This document shows positions 11,259 through 22,320 of a stretch of 64,000 nt of DNA, piece after piece (the first letter of the stretch is position 1; the number at the start of each line of letters is the position of its first letter). The notes beneath the pieces were generated by a model. That model did no database searches. It was not told the DNA's origin and saw only the letters and a program-made list of their open reading frames with translations. The translations under genes were made by a program, and so were the position numbers. Origin of the DNA: Toxotes chatareus (lineage: Eukaryota > Chordata > Actinopteri > Toxotidae); the NCBI GenBank assembly GCA_016801885.1, contig CM028897.1, positions 18,597,501-18,661,500 on the forward strand, read 5' to 3'.

Positions 11259-13749
11259 CTAGAAACAAGAGATCAAGCTGGTAATGAAACCATTCGTTGC
11301 TTAAATGTCAGAAGGAAATGTTTAATATTGGAGAAGGTTCGATAAATGAACACGGTGAGCTGTTGTTTACATACACATAACGTTCTCTGCATTTCACAGG
11401 TTTTCCCAATGAGGCTGGATTCATTTTGTAAAAAAAAGTTGTGAGAAATTTGCCATAACTGACGTTGTTGTGTTGAAACACTGACTAAACCTGACATTTG
11501 AAAGACACTACTATTTAAAAGGTTTACAGACTTGTAAAGAGCACAAAATACAGACTGATGCCACGTCGAGACGCATGTGGCAACAGTCTGGAACCAATTT
11601 AAATGCTAGTAGTCTACAAAAGACAGGACAGATAGTAGACAGAAGACCAGAGAACTGGCCTGTATTTGAAGAAGAAACCATATGAGTTTAAACGTGTAAT
11701 GTAAAGATAATTAGATGAGTAACGTCAATGTGGACAAATTAAATCAGTTTAGCTTAAGCTGAATATGCAGGTATATAACACTCAGGCTGATCAGTCTAAA
11801 TGATTCTGCAATGCATTTTTAGCACTGCTTAATCTTCTTAGTCAAAAAGACTCCACTACAGTCGACAATAGTCTTAGGAGGCCAAAGTGTGATGGGACAC
11901 TCAAACTGAAAGGCATTTAGCTGCCTCTTTCAATCAGAGCAACGGGCCTGAGGTAAGAAGTTATCTGATTATCTGTGAGAACGCTGCCAACAGTGCACAG
12001 GTTTCCTTTCGTAGCTACACGGCTGAACCCTGTCCTGTTCTGATAAGGTGGGAACACGAGAGCTATAACGGACAGGAAACAGCTTTAGGCAACGCATTGA
12101 TAGAGAGACTTTATTAATCACTAGAGGGAAACTTGGGGGCAGGATACCAAGATGAAGGACAGAAAAACAACTGTTAAACCTATAAAATGACAAAGCCTTT
12201 ACAAGATTATTACAAGATTTAACAAAACGAGAATGAATGAGACAGTTATGCCACACATGTCTTTAGTGTTGACTGTTGGAGGAGTGCAGCCTCCAGATAC
12301 TGACCATTCTGCACTTGTAAATGACGTAAATCCCAATGCAGTCATTGTGATTTTTACTGAATGTGTGTGCTCTTTTGTAATGTAGGCAGAATTCTTCAGG
12401 GTTTTTTTTTTTTTTCTCATGTAACCTTCCAAAGTTTGGCTTCTGTGACTCACAGCCAATCCAAAGTACGAAGCAGTGAAGCTGCCGTAACAACGGACAG
12501 CGTCTGTGCTCTGACTGCCTTGCCTGCTGTGTCACTTGCTCTCAAATATGGAAACTTCTCTTGATCCTTCTTCTCTTCTTTGTTCACCTTGGACTGTCCC
12601 CCACCCCAGCAAGTTTTCAGCAGACCTTCAAAAACGGCATTTGACTGTAAACCTGTTTTGCCTTCATACGCTGGTTGCCTGGTAACTGTCATCCGACCTT
12701 TGTCTCAAGGTAACCATCGGCGGGGTAGACACATGTATCTGCATGTGTCACGGATCACATGGGACGCCACAGAGTGAGTTGATGATGAAAAGGAGCGCTG
12801 TCAGGACGGTTTCTTTTGAAAATGAAAAGAAGTCGCAATCCTTCATGCGTTAGCTCGGCTTTTGAAGTGGTAACAACTTCCAACACACTGTCGGCCGAAA
12901 GATTTTGGAATAATGAGCTACAAAAAGGAAGGATTGAACCACTGCGTGGACACGGCAAGCAGTTAATAAAAATCTGAACGACAGATTCGACAAGCGTGAT
13001 CAACTTTTAGATGCTTGTTGATGAAAATATGCCCATTAATGTCACGGTCAAATTTAGTTTTTCATGTTTTTCGTGGATCAGACAGAGGCCTTACTTTGAG
13101 CAAAAGATCAAAAGCTAGTGAGGAGTTGAACCTGATGCATAGTTTTCCATCCTGGTGCTTTAGTTTTCAATATGTAAGTGTAGGCATACAAATATAATGA
13201 TGAATACATTACAATGCAGCAGGCCAAAAACATGGATTGAGCCTCATTATTTTTTAGCCTATATTTGCTTACATTGTGCCATTGAGTATGATTTTTCGCT
13301 CCTATGAGCTGTGTGTGTCCCTGCTGCTGCTGCTGCTGCAGTAACTGCTGGCCGTGTTGGTGATTGGGCCAAATCAGCTGCCAAACTTCAATAACTTACT
13401 TTCATCAGCACATAGCAGTTTTTGATCTCATGCATCTCCTTCTACTCCTCCTCTTCAGCCTTCTCAAGGCCCCCTTGAGAGGTGGCCTCCCAGTTTGAAA
13501 ACCTTTTGATTTACTCAGAGTAACTATGAACCTAAAGCCCCACTTAATATGGAACCTCTCTGAACCTCTACCAGAGATTAAAAAAGCAATTTATGACAGA
13601 ATTTTTTTGTTAGAACAACAATGGGGATACAGACCAGCATGATATAAAACTCAAACAATACTAAGTAAGCACCCCTGAATAGAAAATATCACTACTATTG
13701 ACTTTCTTGTGAAATACATCTGACAGACTCCTCAAAATGTAAACTTTAC
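11259..13749 (-). other. thra: thra intron (hinge/LBD junction, phase 0)
   Basis: This intron is 2491 bp, from donor CTG|GTAAAG to acceptor TTTCTAG. Near 12105-12140 is a short stretch resembling the ACTTTATTGATCCC-type tail of fish LINEs, too degraded to assign. A (CTG)n run occurs near 13322-13339. Confidence 0.85.
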
Positions 13750-13955
13750 CAGGAACTTGCGCTTCTGTTTCCAGCTGGAGCCCTGGGCATTGGTGTGCCG
13801 GTGAGCCTCGGTCGCCATCCTGATCAGCTCCCACTCTGCAGTGTTTGGCTCCGGCCTTATCTGCAGCGTCCGCACCATCTCCTCCCTCTTCCTTCGCTCT
13901 CGATTCTCCTCGATCAGACGCCGCTTGGCTACTCGCTTCGATTCGTCCAGCACCA
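13750..13955 (-). CDS. thra: Thyroid hormone receptor alpha, hinge exon
   Basis: 68 codons plus two phase bases (TG, completing Leu after MAMD). It reads VLDESKRVAKRRL through WKQKRKFL. It covers the C-terminal extension of the DNA-binding domain (the T/A-box helix that contacts the minor groove and spaces the partner RXR) and the basic hinge nuclear-localisation signal KRVAKRR. It ends with the ATEAHRHTNAQGSSWKQKRKF segment that begins the LBD. The acceptor is GTCTTATCAG and the donor CTG|GTAAAG. The acidic/basic run IEENRERRKREEM is typical of TR. The variable part is RPEPNTAEWELIRM. Confidence 0.97.
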
Positions 13956-14254
13956 CTGATAAGACAGGACAGGGGGAGGGAACATTTAGCTGAGTTAATA
14001 CAGGGACACTACAGTGAAGATTATCAAGTCCCCAACAACAATCACTTTCTTTTTTCTGTCTTTTATTTAGTTTTGTCGTCTATTTGCTTTTTATTTATTG
14101 GTTCTGATTATCTCTCTCTGTTAGTGTTGAGTTTAGTGGCACTTTTTGATTTGGTTGTGTATCTGTCTGTGCTGAATGTTTGCTGTTTGCTTAAGTTTGT
14201 ATTTGTGTTCACATGTTGTGTGTTTTGTCGCCCATGTGAGCAGCTCTGTAAGCA

Positions 14255-14560
14255 TGTATTTGCCAACGTGTTCACAGTGACGATGCTAACATGCTGACAG
14301 TGCGAGGCAGGAACAATGTTTACCATCTTCACCATCACCAGATTAGCATGTTAGCATGCAAACATTAAGGAATTAGCAGTTATCACAATATGTCCCTGAA
14401 CATGAATGTGTGCACCATGTTCCATGGCAATCCATCCAACAGCGGTGAAGACATTGCACATTAAGCCAATGACCCATGAATGTCTGTACGAAATCTCACG
14501 GCAACCCACTGAGCAGTTGCTGACGTACTTCAGTGTGGACTGAGGTGATGGACCATTTGT
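14255..14560. repeat. Dispersed percomorph-type repeat copy
   Basis: This copy contains GATGCTAACATGCTGACA, TTAGCATGTTAGCATGCAA, CATGTTCCATGGCAATCC and CATGAATGTCTGTACGAAAT. These motifs recur in the same order in a very common interspersed repeat of perch-like fish. Partial relatives occur at 15540-15670, 19255-19420, 27710-27880, 33815-33925, 38950-39060 and 43555-43735. I know of no coding capacity or defined ends. Confidence 0.6.
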
Positions 14561-15539
14561 GACAGTGGAAATGATTTGCCTGTTCAACAGCTGGCCAAGG
14601 TGGAGGTTTTGTTATTTCCATGTACATTTTGACCATTGTAACTGAGTGCTTTTCAGCACAGAGCTCTGTTGTCATTTGAATGTCATCGCTCTGCTTTTTG
14701 CACATTTAACTAGAAAAACACTCAAAAAAAAAACCTTACTATTCAGAGAGAAACGTGGACCGAACATGTGACTTTCAGCACATTTAGTTCCAACGTGATG
14801 ACAGAGGAGCGGATGAATCTTAAAGAAATGTTCGATTTCTTTCTTTTTTTTTTTTTTTTTTTTTACATTCTCAGAACTGAGGCTGGATGGCCTTCAATAT
14901 ATTCTGCAGAATATTGACAGGGAGTCAGAATAAAGAGTCAGATGACCACTAGATGCCAGAAGGATATAAAAGGAGTTTGCTTGGCTGTAGGGATGTATTA
15001 TTTGTGCTGGCATTGGAACAAAAGGATGAACTGTTGTATAAAAGCTGTACACAAGGCTAATGCTACAAATGATGTTTAACAACATCAGCGCAGTGCTTGT
15101 AACAGTACTGAATAGATCTACACCTCCACAAAAATCTTACAGAAAACATATCTAGCTTTTGTTGAATCGCATATTTTGTTTCAAAAGCTATTACAGACTG
15201 GCCAGGACGCAACAAAGTGTGTGTGTCTGTGTGTTAGATATGTCTAAAGTTGTTTATCTATTTATTCATTAGCAGGCCTCCGCTGCAACAAATTACAGCA
15301 CAGAAATAATTAAGAGAACCACTGCTGCTACAATAATTTAAATTTGAGCTACAAAATTTAAGTGCAGCGTGCTGGAAGTGAAGTCCAGATGTTCTGTATT
15401 TGTGTTTTCATCAAAATATCCCGAGGAAAGGAAACCATTTCCTTTATCCACAGGAGCAGATGTACTGCTAAATTAATATCAGTCTCAAACTTGAAACGAC
15501 ATGGTGTTGGTGAGTATGTGTGTGCGTACTCCTCTGTTG

Positions 15540-15670
15540 TCCAATGATGATCCAATAGTTGTCCAGATATTTCACTTAAAGCTAAAAATGTGAACCTCAC
15601 AGTAACAGTAGAAAGTCAGGGGATCGCCTGAGTCAGTAGGATTCATCCTTTGGGGACCATGAATAACTGA
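15540..15670. repeat. Dispersed percomorph-type repeat copy (fragment)
   Basis: Carries CAATAGTTGTCCAGATATTT, AAAGTCAGGGGATCGCC and TCAGTAGGATTCATCC followed by TTTGGGGACCATGAAT, the same family as the copy at 14255-14560. Confidence 0.6.
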
Positions 15671-15865
15671 GAGTGACCCACTGATAGACCAACACTGCTA
15701 TTTATAGAGCCAAACCACAAGCATGACTAAAAACATTTCTGCCCTGTGCTTCAAATAAGTTTTCAACAGTTGCACAGCGACAGTAGCATCCTTAACCTCA
15801 TGCATCTCTGTGTAAATACTAGTGGTGATAGGAATAAATGACCCTATAATATATATATAACTCAC

Positions 15866-16013
15866 AGTCCATGGCCATGCCAACAGAGATGCACTTCTTA
15901 AAGCGGCACAGCTGGCACTGGTTGCGAGTGATCTTGTCAATAATGCAGCAGCCTTCATATTTACAGGAGTAAGATGGATGGAGGTTTTTCTGGATGGTCC
16001 TCCGGAAGAAACC
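15866..16013 (-). CDS. thra: Thyroid hormone receptor alpha, second zinc-finger exon
   Basis: 49 codons in phase 0 plus one base. It begins GFFRRTIQKNLHPSYSC directly after the P-box and continues CKYEGCCIIDKITRNQCQLC, the four-cysteine second finger with the D-box used in dimerisation. It then ends RFKKCISVGMAMD. GFFRRTIQKNL is the rest of the recognition helix that reads AGGTCA half-sites. The acceptor is CGTCTCTCCAG and the donor ACT|GTGAGT. The TR finger is fully preserved, with no missing cysteine. EGCC (mammals DSCC) and CISVGMAMD match what I recall of fish TR-alpha. Confidence 0.98.
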
Positions 16014-17764
16014 CTGGAGAGACGAAAGGAAACGGAGATGGAGAAGAAAGAGTCGAGAAGAGAGAAAAGGAGAATTAAATGAAAAAGAAGCACAAGAAAA
16101 TGGAAACAGATAGAAAGGGTATTCAGTTTGTTTGGAATCACACTGCTGAAGTGGTTCACAAAGACATGATTTTAAGCAGAGAAGTTTCAGGGAGGTCAGA
16201 AACATTGCTCTGCCATTTCGCAAAAATGTTCAGAATATATATTGAATTTTTGGTCACTCTCCAATCCTCAAAACTGTAAAGGAACTTCAGCAATAATATG
16301 ATAGCAATACAATAAAACTTGTACTTTTTAGTTTCCCCTGAGAGAACAGTTTATTTCTGCTATTTCTGCTGTACCTCATTTCCCATGTGAGAAGAGCAGC
16401 CATTTTTAGAGAGCGTGGATAGGTTGCTCTACGGGACTCCAATCATTGCCGCTGCCAAGCGGATATCAACACCCACACTTTCATTCAAGAGGCATCCTAC
16501 TGTATCTTTATCCTACAGTATAGTAAGTGTGAATTCATTTTTAAAAGGAAACTTATTCTTCATTTTGCTTTATGCCAGCATAACTTCCTGGAGTCCATGT
16601 AGGCACCTTTTAAGTTGCCCCCCCAACTAATTTGGACTAAGTGCTAGTGGCATTTAGCTTTAGTTAGAATACCTGATTAAATTAAGGTTGATCACAACAA
16701 ACCAACAAATTCCCTTCTACTGAACACAGGAGACTTTAATTTAAATTTAACTACGAAAATTATTTTAGCCACAACAATATGTGAAGCTTAGCAAGTCAGG
16801 AGGACTCCATCTCTTATGCCTGCACTCTGTTTCAACTCAGTCAGCTGACAGTAGGAATTTACAATCTAATTTTGCTATGGCCTCCGTTGCTGCTATCAGA
16901 ATGTAAAAAGGTTCCTCTCCAGGCTGCTGCTGTCAGCTATCATTCCAGAGGCAGATTTACTACCGGCCCAATCTCGAGCTCCTCAGGAAAACTTGCTTAA
17001 GGTCACATCCAACCAGCTTTTCCATTCAGAAGTTCAGTCTTCTACTGCTAATCTGGAATATTCATATGCAGCTTCATAGAGTTATCAACCCACGAAAATA
17101 TGACGTTTATGCTTAAAATACTGCGAGAAGAGGAAAAATGTTAGATCAGACTGCTACTTGATTTTAAAACAACCCTGTTTAGCTGCTTAGCTCACATACT
17201 CAAATAAAGAGGTTAGATTTAATATGTGCTTTATTATTTGTATTTTTAAGCAGAGAAACACTTTCGGGAGTGTAATGTGAGTGTAACTTCCATCACCTGC
17301 CATCACCCTGTGGGAAAATACAGTGGATGTGCTAACAATGAACAATCCTTTTTTAATGTGACTTGTAAACCCACAAAATGATGTGGTCTGAAACGCCCTG
17401 TGGCCTCGGAACTAACACTGGGCACGTTTACTTCTGCATCTAGAAAGATAGTTAACCAGGCCTGTGAACGAATGCAGCAGATGTTAGAGGAGATAAACAC
17501 CACATTTAATCAGTTCCTTATATTTTTGCTCTTGTGTTTTCGGTTTTGGAGGAGATACAAAGCACCTGCCATTATCCAAACTCTTGATGTATGATGTATT
17601 TTTTTTTACTACAGACCCATGCACACTAACTAGAAACCCAGTACTTTACAAACCCCCAACTGCTTTTTGGGGGAGGGGTTTAGCAAACGGTCAAAAACAC
17701 CTTCATCTGCTCTGCCATCTTGTGTCAGAGATCATTTTAGTAAGACTGAGATGTTTTACTGTAC
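16014..17764 (-). other. thra: thra intron between the zinc-finger exons (phase 0)
   Basis: This intron is 1751 bp, from donor AAG|GTACAG to acceptor TCTCCAG. It splits the two fingers exactly after CEGCK, the ancestral position in nuclear receptors. No repeat or coding element is recognised. Confidence 0.9.
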
Positions 17765-17886
17765 CTTACAACCCTCGCAGGTGATGCAGCGGTAGTGGTA
17801 GCCAGTTGCCTTGTCCCCGCACACCACACATGGCTCATCCTTCTCCAAGTAGCTGGGGATGTACCCTGGAACAGAGATGCTAAGAG
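17765..17886 (-). CDS. thra: Thyroid hormone receptor alpha, first zinc-finger exon (two possible acceptors)
   Basis: From the upstream acceptor (CTCCTATAG, exon starting at 17886) the exon completes an Ala and adds LSISVP before GYIPSYLEKDEPCVVCGD. From the downstream acceptor (TCTGTTCCAG, exon starting at 17865) it goes straight to GYIPSYL. The 21-nt difference keeps the frame, so the forms differ by seven residues just before the DNA-binding domain. The upstream site has a very long pyrimidine tract (purine-rich plus strand 17890-18120) and the ALS-SVP insert resembles fish TR-alphas as I recall them, so I take it as the main site. The exon holds the first four cysteines (CVVC, CITC) and the P-box CEGCK that sets half-site specificity. 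The donor is AAG|GTACAG. Confidence 0.95.
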
Positions 17887-19003
17887 CTATAGGAGAGGAG
17901 GAGGAGGTTGAAGAGGAAGACAGGATGGAATGAGAGAAGGGTGAACAACAAGTGCAGTCGAGGAAGGGTTGGGCAGACGGTGCAGAAGCATGATGAAGTA
18001 AGGGTGATGTTGGAGGGTTGAGGGATGAGTGGGGCCGGAGAGGAAGAGGAAAGGAACGGTAGTGACGAAGAAGAGAGGAGAAGATGCAGGGAAGGAGCAG
18101 AGGGAGGAGGGGGCTGAGTGTTATCACAGGGGCCTCAATGAAGCTCCTGTGCTTAGGGCCCCAAGAGACTGTGATATAGGATGGAACATATATAAGACTG
18201 GCAGTCTTTTCTGCACACACAGCTTATGAGATTTACAGTCACATTCCCAGAACTCATGAAATTTGCTTTGCATCTTGACTTTTCATTTGCATATTTATTT
18301 CTCTTGAGAGGTGAAATGTCTCCTTTATACTTTAACTCTAACATACTCTTATTCTCTTTACACTCTAACCTCTAAGCTGTCATTTCGTTGCACAAGGACT
18401 GACAGTCGTCTGGGCATGCTCAGACAGGGGCTTTCTCCTCAAACATCTTCCATAATGTGGTATTAAATTTCCCTTATCCAATATTTTCTGTGATGTAACA
18501 TCTTGTAGTAGAAGTAGAATTTCTTCTGAAATTTATTTATTTATATGTTTTTATTTTTGGACAAATTCTTATCAGCAACCAAAAAAATAAATAAAAAAAA
18601 GAGGGGCAGATGTAGGTGAAATTCTAAATTTGCTCTTTAGAAAGTTAAAAAGTGTAAGTTCTAAGTCTCAGCACTAATACTAATGCTCCATTATGCACTG
18701 TAAGACTTCCACTGAGGTTTAAGTCCACATTTGGCTTTGAGAAGTGTGATAAAATACAAATGAAAACAGAGCTGTGTGATGAGGTGATTCCCTCTAAGTT
18801 ATAAGAGGAATTAATTCCAATCCATCACCTGGTTCGTCCAGGGGAGCTAGCTGCAGGGTGATGGGCTACATCACTGAACACTGGCCAAACTATCTGATAC
18901 ATGACTGAACAGCTAAAAGACACCTGTTTTGAATAGTGTTCACTTGTTTGCTTGAAGGTCACAAAAACACAGAGAGGCGAAGGCAGAGATCACAGATCCT
19001 TAC
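17887..19003 (-). other. thra: thra intron with long pyrimidine tract (phase 1)
   Basis: This intron is 1117 bp, from donor TCTG|GTAAGG to acceptor CTCCTATAG. About 230 bp before the acceptor (17890-18120) is almost pure purine on the plus strand, that is, pyrimidine on the transcript. This is an unusually strong polypyrimidine stretch and the likely cue for the competing acceptor pair. Confidence 0.9.
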
Positions 19004-19065
19004 CAGACATACTCTTCACCGAACACTGGCTGTTCTTCCTCTTTCTCTTCGGCACATCTGGCCAC
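19004..19065 (-). CDS. thra: Thyroid hormone receptor alpha, A/B-region exon (62 nt)
   Basis: A small exon in phase 2, reading (x)WPDVPKRKRKNSQCSVKSMS plus one base. PKRKRKN is the N-terminal nuclear-localisation signal described for TR-alpha. The acceptor CTCCCCACTCCCAG is preceded by a long (TTC)n/CT tract, and the donor is TCTG|GTAAGG. The exon needs two bases from an upstream exon, so the initiator lies in another exon toward higher coordinates. Fish TR-alphas have about 20 residues ahead of WPDVPKRKRK. I did not find that exon with confidence. Confidence 0.93.
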
Positions 19066-19107
19066 CTGGGAGTGGGGAGAGGAAGAAGATGAGGGAGGAA
19101 GAGGGGG

Positions 19108-19130
19108 AGAAGAAGAAGAAGAAGAAGAAA
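19108..19130. repeat. (GAA)n trinucleotide tract
   Basis: A GAA repeat lies immediately upstream, on the gene strand, of the thra A/B exon. Read as (TTC)n on the minus strand, it forms part of the acceptor's pyrimidine tract. Confidence 0.9.
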
Positions 19131-19254
19131 GGGATTTTTTTTGATGAATAGATTGAACGAGAAGTGAAAAGCTGCACATCAAGTTTTCTCAGAGACACCC
19201 TCTAACTGTTCACCACTCTCCTGACTGTTTGATGGATTGCCTAAAGTAACACAA

Positions 19255-19420
19255 CAGTTATCATTGTGAGCATGTTAGCATGTTGGTTAGCATGCCAACA
19301 CACTACCTGTAGATTGGCTAAACTGCTTGTTTTAACACCAAAGCTATTGGACCCATTAATGGATAGTGATGTGACAGTCTCAGCCCAGAGTTCATCCGTC
19401 ATATCCACCCGACAGATGGT
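19255..19420. repeat. Dispersed percomorph-type repeat copy (fragment)
   Basis: TTATCATTGTGAGCATGTTA and GTTAGCATGCCAACA, with the following GCTAAACTGC stretch, match the 'AGCATGTTAGCATG' part of the family at 14255-14560. Confidence 0.5.
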
Positions 19421-21889
19421 TTGAATCACACCTACACCAGTGATCCAATGTATGTGCATACATGTGCGTACAAACACTTGCACACACTTACTCTGCACAT
19501 CTGTAGCCCACACACACACACAGTCCAGATTATAGATAATTCCTTCACTCATCTCTTCCCCACCTCCTATCTCTTTGTATAATTCTCTATCCTTCTTTTC
19601 TCACTCTCACAGGATGGAGTCTTCATTTGCTCCTGGCAGCAGATTTGGATTACCGTCCTCTCTCCCGTCTACCCCCCATGTCTGGCGCTGTTTGCTCCAC
19701 ACCCTTCCTATTCCCATTTCCCCTCTCTCCTCCATAAAATCTCTCTCTCTCTCTGTCCCTCCCACTTTAGTTACTTCCTATTTCTTTCTGCTGTCCTCCC
19801 CTCCGCCCTATCTCTCTCCTCACCTCCCTTAACTTCCATCAGCAGTATTAGGTAACACTGCTGCCCTCCCTCGCTCCCCTCCTTCCCTCTCACTGGCTGT
19901 CAAATCCACTTTCCTCTTCCACCCAAAAAAAAAAAAAAAAAAAAAACCTCTGACGTCTCTCTCTCTCTCTCGGTCCTTGCAGCTTTTCACGGTCGAGCAA
20001 ACTTATTAATTTTATTGCTGTGCACATGGTCAGGCACTAACATGGTGGGAAACCGTCTACTCTGGTTGGGGATCACTGTGTGTGTGTGACAACAGAAAAA
20101 CCTACATTATTATTTCTGCATCTATTACAAACATAAAAAGAAATGTATAGGATGTTAATGGGCAGGTAAATATAATCAAGCCTAGTGTTCATTTATGCAA
20201 ACACAGCACCTGAAATAATTCTTTGGCTGTGAGCCCTAAGTCAAAACAGATATATAGTGAGTAAAAAAAACACACTACAACACTGTCTGCGTCTCTGAAA
20301 TCACAACATCTGACGTGTTATTAAAACTTTTATATCATGTTTTTTTATTGTCACTGTTTGCTGTTTCCTTTTTATCCAGCAGACATGGAGAAACATTAAT
20401 ACGCCATGGGGATTTTGTTTACGTCCATCAGACACTTAAACAGCACATATGCAGCTTACAGTGGTAACGTGGCAGATTTACCACTCACTCATAATCATAA
20501 GCAAAACAGTGGTTCCTTGATTTCAGACCAGAGGTTGGCAAACGCAGGCTTCTCATTTCCAGCCAGTGACTGTCAGTTTTGTCGTCTGAAACCCTAATTA
20601 TCTCTATCAGATTGTATCAGCTTTAGCTAGCTAATTAACCTAATGTAAGCTTCATGAGTTGGCTGCACACACCCCGTCAGGGTGACTCCATAATGTTTTC
20701 AGGTACACTTGTCTGCCTTGCCAATCAGTCTGACGTCTGCAGTTTTTGTTTGAGCTTATTCAATCAATTTCTTACACAATTATCATGCAGTTATTTTGAC
20801 AGTGTCAAAACATGTTTCCTTGAATGGTGCTATATTTCCAAAAAAAACCCAAAAACTTGACAAACAGTGGCGATGAATACATGACCCCTGTGTTACAGTT
20901 GCAACAAATGATGTGGTTGCAAAGACAGACACAGGAGCCAGTCTATAGCTCCGTCCTGAGGGCATCAGCTGAAAGATCATCAGATGGAAGATGCTGTGGT
21001 GGTGGTAGGGATGAGGGGGGGGGGTGTAGCTCAGACAAAAGCTTGGTTAAGTTAGCGTGGTTTATAGAATCACTCACGTGCACTGACAAGTGATATCACC
21101 TCCCCTACAATAAAAAACCAAAAGGGGCACATTTACATCAGCTGTCAGGCTATAGACCCTCCTACCGCACTGATAAGGCACCGTTTTAAATTTCCATTAT
21201 GTCGTCAAATGAACAATGAACATAATGTACAACTTCAGGGAGTTTCCCCACTAATTACCAGCAAAAAGCACAAAAGTTATTCAAGAATCATGTGAATAAC
21301 AAGATTATTTGTTCTATTTGATAAGTCCAGAGATTTTATTAGATGAAAGCACTTTAATGTGATAATCACTGGAAATCCAATTTGCAGACTACTGTGTTCA
21401 ACTCCAGACTAATAAATGTGTGTTAAAAAAACAAACAAACAAAAAAAAACATTGATGACAGTAATAGAGACTGAGAGAGAGGCCAGCCATTATTAACTAC
21501 ACTTTCCTAACACAGGACTTTATCTGCGGTACGGGAGGCAAATGCCAGCAGTGACACCCGCCCCCCCGCCAGCACACATAAAAACACTCAGAAATGAATT
21601 CACACAAACACACCGACCTGTTGATGCAGTATGGCTGTAAGATATGCATGATGCTGTCTTTGCAGGAATAGCAGGAGAAGAGAATGCAACCCAGCAGTGG
21701 TCTTGTTGAGTCAGTACACGTGTCCAATTCAGCCTAATTTACACCAAAACCTGGACGCTCAAGTAGATCCCAGTGAAGATACAGTGAAGTGGAGCAGAAC
21801 CTGGAGCTGCTGCTATCAGCTGAGCTATCAGAGGCAACAGTGGCTCTCTGCCTCTGACTGGCTGCTGGGAGGAATGGCTACTCTGTTTA

Positions 21890-22320
21890 TTCCCCTCACT
21901 CCCCCTCCCTCCCTCTTTCTCTCCCTCCCTCCTAGTTGCTCTCGTCCAGCCTCCCCTGCCACCTCCCTGTCTCACTCTCTCTGTCTGTGTGCATGTGTAT
22001 ACCCCCCCCCCTCCACCCTCCGGTGATATGCTCTCTGTTATCACAACACACCTCGTCATGCTCCGGTCTACCTTGTTCAACCCCATGCGCTCTCTATCAC
22101 TTCCTGTCCTAAATGCTTTACTGTGTTCAGTTTGCCTCTCTTCTCCTAACTGGCAGACCCGCTCACTTCTCGTCTTTCTCTGTTCTTCCATCGCCGTCCC
22201 TCCGTCTCTGTCACCTGTCATCCCCGCTGATATTTTGTTACGCTTGTCATTTTCTCCATCCGTGCCCTTTTCGCTTCCGCCTCGCTTCTATTTTGCTCTT
22301 TTCGCTTTGCTTTTTAGAAA
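21890..22320. repeat. Pyrimidine-rich block
   Basis: Over 400 bp of the plus strand is dominated by C and T, with runs such as CTCCCTCCCTCCTAG and a C9 run near 22001. It is a candidate triplex (H-DNA) former and yields low-complexity Ser/Pro/Leu frames that should not be called genes. Confidence 0.7.

Larger units (their letters stand above)
13956..15865 (-). other. thra: thra intron after the second zinc finger (phase 1)
   Basis: This intron is 1910 bp. It contains two members of a dispersed repeat recognisable by TGGCAATCCATCCAA-like and GACCATGAATGTCTG-like motifs (about 14255-14560 and 15540-15670), plus a T-run at 14846-14864. The acceptor is GTCTTATCAG and the donor ACT|GTGAGT. Confidence 0.88.

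Noticed and set aside
20489..20556. Minus-strand ATG frame of 22 codons (MRSLRLPTSG...) ending at a strong GTGAGT donor in the phase needed by the thra A/B exon
   Set aside because: The sequence does not resemble any TR-alpha N-terminus I know, and a short open frame in the right phase is expected by chance. Left as an untested possibility.
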